Assembly (NCBI GenBank): GCA_003439945.1
Contig: QVRM01000443.1
Location: 1-64,000, forward strand
From: Dermanyssus gallinae
Taxonomy: Eukaryota; Arthropoda; Arachnida; Mesostigmata; Dermanyssidae
DNA: 64,000 bases
Reading direction: 5' to 3'
The position numbers and the translations under genes are program-made. The notes beneath the pieces are model-generated. The model had not been told where the DNA came from. It worked only from the letters and a program-made list of their open reading frames with translations, and ran no database searches. Below are positions 58,653 to 64,000 of this stretch, piece after piece (within the stretch, counting starts at the first letter, position 1; every line of letters starts with the position of its first letter).

Positions 58653-59216
58653 TGATAATGCTGCTGCTGGTGTTGTTGTCGTTGTTACCGATCCCGCTGC
58701 CCATACTGCTACTGTTTGTATTGTTGATGCTGCAACGACCTCTGCCGCACTCATCAACGGTGTCATCATCAACGAACGGTGCTGTCCGCTCAGCTCGCGG
58801 CTTCATTCATCGCAGCGGGTGACGGCTAGGGATGATAACAAAGCCTAGGACTGGCATTTCCCCTCGGCCTCTGTCAGGCCTGCAACGTAGGTCGACCGAT
58901 ACGTAGACAGATCGATCGCTCCACAACGAGAGCCTGTGGGAAGAGCCACAAGATACAGACACTTCGAGTAGAGCCGCGAGATCCAACGATATCCCGATTG
59001 GCTCGAATCAATCAATGGAAGCGTACGTACACAAGTACCCACACACACAGACACTCGCATCCACCATTAACTTTTTGTGCAGAAATCTACACAGACAGCT
59101 TGAGTATAGTGCTTACGGCCACCAATTTGGTTTGCGGTTATGCATATGCACACACTCAACAGGTCGGATTCGATAGGCTTATAAAAAAGGTTTTTTTTGC
59201 ATACTCGATTGCACAC

Positions 59217-59252
<36 letters not shown>

Positions 59253-59577
59253 GAAACGGTCCCTGCATTAAAATATAGCATTTCACAAATGCTTATTTAA
59301 CGACGAAATATAATTACTATTATTATATTTGTCGTTAAATACATATTATTATAATCAAATAAGAATACAAACGCTGTATAAATTAGCACATTCTCACCAC
59401 AACGTGGTTTTTGTAACAATGTTGTATACTGTTATGCAAGCTCATTAATATTAATCTAATGATTATAGTATAAATCCAATTAAAAAACATTGAATACATA
59501 ATGAGGTTAAACAAAGCCGTACGCCAGAAATGAATAAGGTTTATTACGTGTTGATGCTACTTCAAGGGCTCTCATCG
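58653..59577. other. No gene; AT microsatellite and AT-rich hairpin
   Basis: (AT)n at 59219-59250 and a near-perfect hairpin at 59295-59340 (ATTTAACGACGAAATATAA against TTATATTTGTCGTTAAAT). Nothing else is seen. Confidence 0.7.
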
Positions 59578-59787
59578 AGTAAGCTAGCTTAGTGAGAAAG
59601 CCATTGCATTCAGGAGGTCGTGTATTCAAGGCCTGGACTGGCGACTCTTAAATTGGCTTTTATGAATTTGAATTTAGACAAGGTAAATGACGGAGTAAAC
59701 TATAATGGGCCATGGTCGGACAAAAACAGGGAGCACAGGTGTCTCAATCAAAGAGATGGTGCATTACGACCCACCCCTATTATTATT
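59578..59787 (+). mobile_element. tRNA-derived SINE, family II, with ATT tail
   Basis: Decayed tRNA-like head (CTTAGTGAG...CATTCAGGAGG) followed by CTCTTAAATTGG, AATTTAGACAAGGTAAATG and CGGAGT, all matching the minus-strand copy at 61490-61672. It ends in TATTATTATTATT at 59779-59790. Confidence 0.75.
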
Positions 59788-59789
59788 AT

Positions 59790-60310
59790 TCAGGTACTGT
59801 AGCTCCTTGAGAGCTCGAGATTAATTGTTTCGCTTTTCAGAATCGGGAAGTTTTGCAACCAATCCAGATTTAACTGCGCGGTAGCATATATCCGACAAAG
59901 TTGCCGTGCATGAAACGGTAACATCCAATATAAGGCCTTTTGATGTAACCATAGTAGAACGATGACCTCGTCATGTCGCAGCTCACTGCTGCCAATAAGA
60001 CCTTTAGGCTCGGGTGTGAATAGTATGCCTGCCCTTCTAAGGGCTTTTCGCAATCTGACGTTGAGTTTTGCGTATCTTATAGGTCTGCCGAGACTTTTTA
60101 GGCAGCTTAGGGGGTGCGTGCGTAGTATGATTATTGATCCTACTATACTCGCTGGTGTGGCAATCAAAGGCGTTTTTTTTAATCTCCGTTGTCTGTTTTT
60201 GTTTTGGCCGCGGCTTGAGCAGAACCAAAACATTATGAGTAAAGAATGTAGCCTCGTTCTCCTAGCAACTAGAAATCTTCTTTGGGAGAGACAACTGTCT
60301 TCTATCATCT
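59790..60310 (-). pseudogene. REL-endonuclease LINE fragment (second R4/Dong-like copy)
   Basis: The minus-strand frame of 172 codons aligns with the 26 kb element: THPLSCLKSLGRP against LHPLSCIKSHGRV, KALRRAGILFTPEP against RALRKAGIPSTLEP, then RHDEVIVLLW against RPDGVTIPLW. The endonuclease residues are damaged (the P of PD is lost, and WDAT is WMLP). It breaks off next to the ATT tail of the SINE at 59.6 kb. Nonfunctional. Confidence 0.7.
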
Positions 60311-60578
60311 CTTGGTTAAGGCTCTATGATTTAATGCTAGTTTGCTCACATATGACTAACACAGGTTGATTTTTCCTTAAGCGGCCGGGTAGGGAACTAA
60401 GCCATTACCTCACGTAAATTCTCACATATGGGCTTTCAGATCTACCCCTTTCAAATTGGAAAAGCTCCCTCAGCGAGCTGCGTTTAGTGCCAGGAAAGAA
60501 CGGAGGATAACTCAACCCACACTTTTCTCAAGTGCGACGCACCGGAGTCAGAGCAATTGCCAAACTCAGGAACAAATG

Positions 60579-60849
60579 AACCAATGAGGAAAACAAAAGA
60601 GAATCAAATATTTTAGATATCCCCAGGGAAACCCTTAAGGAGTTCATAGAATATATATGCAGGCACGACTTCTGGGTGGCACTTACGAGTAGCTATGGCT
60701 ACGGTGGTACTGAAGAAAAAGGAGCCTTGGAAAGGCTCAGGAGAGCAAGATTTCCACCTACTATACTAGAAGATCACGTGAGTCTGAATGACGCGGCTTT
60801 GCAGGTCTTAGTACAAGACACGTCGAACGTTGGGGAAACCCGTGAGTGA
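60579..60849 (+). other. Unassigned open frame, possibly LINE C-terminus
   Basis: About 90 codons open without an ATG, including IPRETLKEFIEYICRHDFW and KGALERLRRARFPPTILEDH. The preceding bases resemble a decayed zinc-knuckle region. I recognise no domain with confidence. Confidence 0.3.
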
Positions 60850-61489
60850 CCCCGGCCAAATGATCCGAGTGGCACTCGCAACTTCTCCTGATGACCCACA
60901 ATATTATTCTATGGAGATCTGGGCCATTAGAGAGTGAAGCTTAAGGGGGAAGGTGCGTTTAGTAAGTATGGGTCTCAGTGGGCTAAGATCCATCCGCTGG
61001 GATCAGGTTTCACACTGCTCGAGATAGGAAGTGGGACCTTTTCTTACTCGCAGCAACAATACGAAGGGTATTTAACCCTCATCCATTAATTATTAATTCA
61101 ATTGATTTTTCAACAATTATGTATTAATGCTAATGTGATGAGATTAAGATAATGGAACCCATTTATTTTGGACATACGAGTGTGCACGTTTAGGGTAGTT
61201 AGCAGCTATCAATCCACAAATAAAATTACGAATTCAAACATAGGCGTATCGTAAAGCTGACGACACATAAATGTTCTAAAATATATTTGACAACCAAAAA
61301 ATTCTATAATCGAATAACCACAGAACAAGATATACCGGGTCTGTAAAATGCGGTGTTGCCTAGCCGCAGTTTGCACGTGTATCTCTTGTAGACTACTGCG
61401 AAAAATATTCCTACATTCCATTGGAAGACGCTGGCTAAAATATGATTGACACGTTTATAAAAGAGAAATAATTTTTTTTTACGTTTTTC
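60850..61489. other. No gene recognised
   Basis: AT-rich, with short frames only. Confidence 0.5.
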
Positions 61490-61672
61490 CGTAAGGCTTA
61501 TGCCTGTGTACGTTTTTTTCATGGCATGGCTGATGTTTAATTAACTCCGGCATTTACCTTGTCTAAATTGGAAATCATGCAAACCAATTTAAGAGTGGTC
61601 GGTCTGGGTCTCGAACCCAGGCCTCCCGAATGCAAGGCAAAGGGTTTGCCACTAAGCCATCTTGCTCGGTCA
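61490..61672 (-). mobile_element. tRNA-derived SINE, family II
   Basis: Minus-strand head with A box TGGCTTAGTGGC and B box GGTTCGAGACC (plus 61607-61617) in a perfect T-arm (CTGGG/CCCAG). No pairing acceptor stem, so not a tRNA gene. The body matches the 59.6 kb copy for about 80 bases. Confidence 0.8.
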
Positions 61673-62096
61673 CAAGTTGAATGGTAATCCTGATTAGATA
61701 TTAGTATAACCAGCATTACTAGATATATCGATCATAGTAATAATGATCATAGAGAAAATACAAGCTATAATATTAGCTGCCAGACGCTCAATTAACGGCA
61801 GTAGTGTGAACTAATTTAATATAATAGAAGTCAACGCGCTTTTCTTAACAATTACTGAGTTATTGATGTTTAGAAAACGCAATTGCCATTCAGTTTCTTC
61901 TAGTAGCCGCAAGGCACACGTTTGACAGGCTTGCAGTAAACAGCGAGACAGCGGGTAGCTAAATTTGAACTATCGCGTATCATTTAGTTCAGCATACCCC
62001 GGTGAGCTTCCGTTTGTTTGCACAAGGTCCAGTCCGAAGGCCACGTTGAAACAAATAGCACAAGGTCTTTACCTAGTAACGGAAAAGACCTGATCA

Positions 62097-62212
62097 TATA
62101 TATGCATTTGTGTGTGTATGTCTATATATATGCATTTGTGTATGTATGTATATATGCATTTGTGTGTATGTCTATATATATATATATGCATTTGTGTATG
62201 TATGTATATATA

Positions 62213-62247
<35 letters not shown>

Positions 62248-62285
62248 CATTTGTGTGTATATCTATACATACATACACATTTGCT
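62097..62285. repeat. Compound minisatellite, units TATATGCATTTGTGTGTATG
   Basis: Five or so occurrences of ATATGCATTTGTGT separated by AT and ATGT stretches, with an (AT)n run at 62215-62246. Frames through it are low complexity. Confidence 0.85.
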
Positions 62286-62456
62286 TATATATGGAGATGT
62301 TCTGTTGGCATTTGATGAGATGCGTTCCTTTTGCGGTGGAAAGCGTCTTTACGTCTGATAGCGTGAACTTCTCACGAGTGTCTGCCATCTTCTTCTCGAC
62401 CTTTTGACTCGAGACCATCGAGTGCGACCGGTACGATATTGTGGATTATCTACGCT

Positions 62457-62948
62457 TCAGATATTAACGTATACCCGCAAGACAACGTATTTTACAAGCT
62501 CTATAAAATGGAATAAAAAATGCCCTACTTTGTTCGTACGGCTCCTGACCGTGGCGCAATTGTATCTAATGATCTCAAGTATCGTGAGCATGTTGTTGAG
62601 TAGCGCAAGTTTCGTCTGTTGCTTTGAGATTGCTTTTGAGATCGCGTCAAAAGGGCCGGATATGTTGAGAATCGCGGTTAAAGGCAGCACAGCCGCTGTC
62701 TCTCAGTGGTATGATTTATAATCTACATATTTGTGATGAGGATCGCTTAATGAAATTCCGATCAACAACGAGGTCACACCTGATACAGCTAGAGCAGCTG
62801 CGTCCTCAACGAAGCCTCGACACATCTCCTCAGGACAGAGGAGCATCAGCAAGACGCACGGAGCGCTAGAACATGACACTACCCCTGTGGGTGTCGAAGG
62901 ACTGCCATGCATTTTTGCAAGGGATATCGGTGTTTGTGGGTTTGTCAA
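62457..62948 (-). other. Two adjacent unassigned minus-strand frames
   Basis: The frame 62703-62948 (81 codons) is followed at once by 62457-62690 (77 codons). The first has a hydrophobic segment AALAVSGVTSLLIGISL; the second is amphipathic (SKQQTKLALLNNMLTILEII). They might be exons of one gene, or chance. No family recognised. Confidence 0.2.
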
Positions 62949-63685
62949 GCCCCATGCTAGTTAATGCTAGCTGCTAGTGACGCAGGTGCCTCACACTTTG
63001 TCATGACCTTTAAAAATATTGATATTGAATTGAGCTGCTCTTGCTGAAGCGTTCTGCGGCCCTCGAGTGGTTGAGCCAGTAAGCCATTTTCTTTCTTAAA
63101 TCATACTCTATTGTCCAATTATAAATAGTTTAATTTAGGATTATGATGTTCTACCTACATAGACTGCGATCACTTGGGTCAGACTTGAGGTGTCCGTGTT
63201 CCTGTCCCTTCTACTGAGAAATTTATTTATTTTTAAAATGGTTGCCAAAGACCCACGGCGGACACTACGGTTCGTATTAATTATCTGCATAGATCTGTAT
63301 TACCTTAGTGAACTTTTATGTTATGTATTATAAATACTGTGACTTCAGTGAGAGGTGAGACCCCTGTTGTCGCAGTTTGAAGAAAGACCCCAAAAATGCT
63401 GGCGGCCAACAACAATGTATAGGGATGTAGGTCACGAGATATTTGAATAAAGACCAGTCGTTTGCGTCCGTTGAGGAGCAGTATATAGACCAGGAAATAT
63501 TCTGATGCGGAGATTATATTGATGCATTATCTAGTGTACCGTTGACAGTGTTTCTTTATTTTCTCGTTTGGGCTGTAACAGCTACCGCCCGATCATGCGC
63601 ATAAGCCCTTGATCGGCTGTTTGAAAACGGAAGGGCCTGTTGTAAACATTATTCCACAAGATTAAACCTAGGATTAAGCGCCTAA
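62949..63685. other. No gene recognised
   Basis: Nothing specific seen on either strand. Confidence 0.45.
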
Positions 63686-64000
63686 AATATCAAGGTTAAC
63701 GAGGTGGAAATAGAAGCCATTCTTGCGCGCCACGTAGTTGCTAAGTGGAGAGCTCTTATAAATATCTATAATACTCAAGTGCTTTGTTTACGGCGTTGGA
63801 TATACCGTGAAGGTCGCATATTTTTATTGGGAAAGGGCTCATCCGAGGTCTTACCCGACTTCGGTATCAGGGTAGATTATTCTTCTAAAAGGGAGCTTGT
63901 GCGTAGTGGAGTTTTGGGTAAACGATGTTGTATGCTCTGTCTAGACGTAGCCTTACGCATTATCTGCAAAAAAGACCGTCCTCCACAAGACACATCAATG
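63686..64000 (+). CDS. Partial open frame running off the right edge, unknown
   Basis: After a TAA at 63683 the frame stays open for 105 codons to the window end, with non-repetitive composition (AILARHVVAKWRALINIYN, YREGRIFLLGKGSSEVLPDF, then GKRCCMLCLDVALRII). No ATG occurs before the cysteine-rich part, so it is either an internal exon or part of a transposon ORF. No domain recognised. Confidence 0.35.

Noticed and set aside
61600..61672. tRNA gene on the minus strand
   Set aside because: A and B boxes and T-arm are good, but there is no pairing acceptor stem, and a diverged copy with the same non-tRNA body exists at 59.6 kb. SINE is the better call.
1..64000. CRISPR arrays, operons, ribosome binding sites, bacterial genes
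   Set aside because: The window is eukaryotic: introns, TATA/initiator promoters, poly(A) signals, LINEs and SINEs. No direct-repeat/spacer array was seen.

Overview
This is a eukaryotic, almost certainly arthropod, genomic window. The clearest genes are a cluster of small secreted structural proteins made of AAPV-AYGHGYGHG repeats. Each has a three-codon first exon, a GT-AG intron, a TATA box and an AATAAA signal, which is the layout of arthropod cuticular protein genes. The MFA-K start, the many (TA)n tracts and the mix of non-LTR elements suggest a chelicerate, perhaps a mite or tick. That lineage call is inference; nothing here fixes the species.

Layout: seven cuticle-type genes (called A to G here) all lie on the minus strand, at about 1.1-2.1, 9.1-10.4, 19.2-20.1, 28.3-29.2, 33.1-34.0, 41.1-42.0 and 57.3-58.5 kb. 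A and B are one pair. C, D, E and F are close paralogues. G is a divergent outlier. A carries a one-base insertion that breaks its frame. A 100-codon plus-strand reading frame inside A's intron has a signal-peptide-like start and six clustered cysteines, and is the best candidate for an undescribed gene.

C, D and E sit in tandem units of gene plus 5' flank plus retroelements. Unit 1 (about 18.84-27.94 kb) holds a 3.1 kb endonuclease/reverse-transcriptase LINE whose (ATT)n tail is invaded by a minus-strand element with a restriction-like endonuclease, of the type that targets TAA repeats. Unit 2 (27.94-32.67 kb) has the same LINE 5'-truncated after a deletion of about 3.06 kb, with an uninterrupted (ATT)n tail. 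Unit 3 starts at about 32.67 kb and keeps the LINE-free 5' flank.

The rest is a graveyard of transposable elements: an R2-like remnant (2.6-3.8 kb), several degraded copies of a YADD-type RT family with a CxCx2Cx11C tail, a second LINE (51.8-54.1 kb) abutting a mariner remnant, tRNA-derived SINEs in at least two multi-copy families, foldback sequences and many AT microsatellites. Outside the cuticle cluster I see no conserved host gene. An unassigned open frame runs off the right edge.
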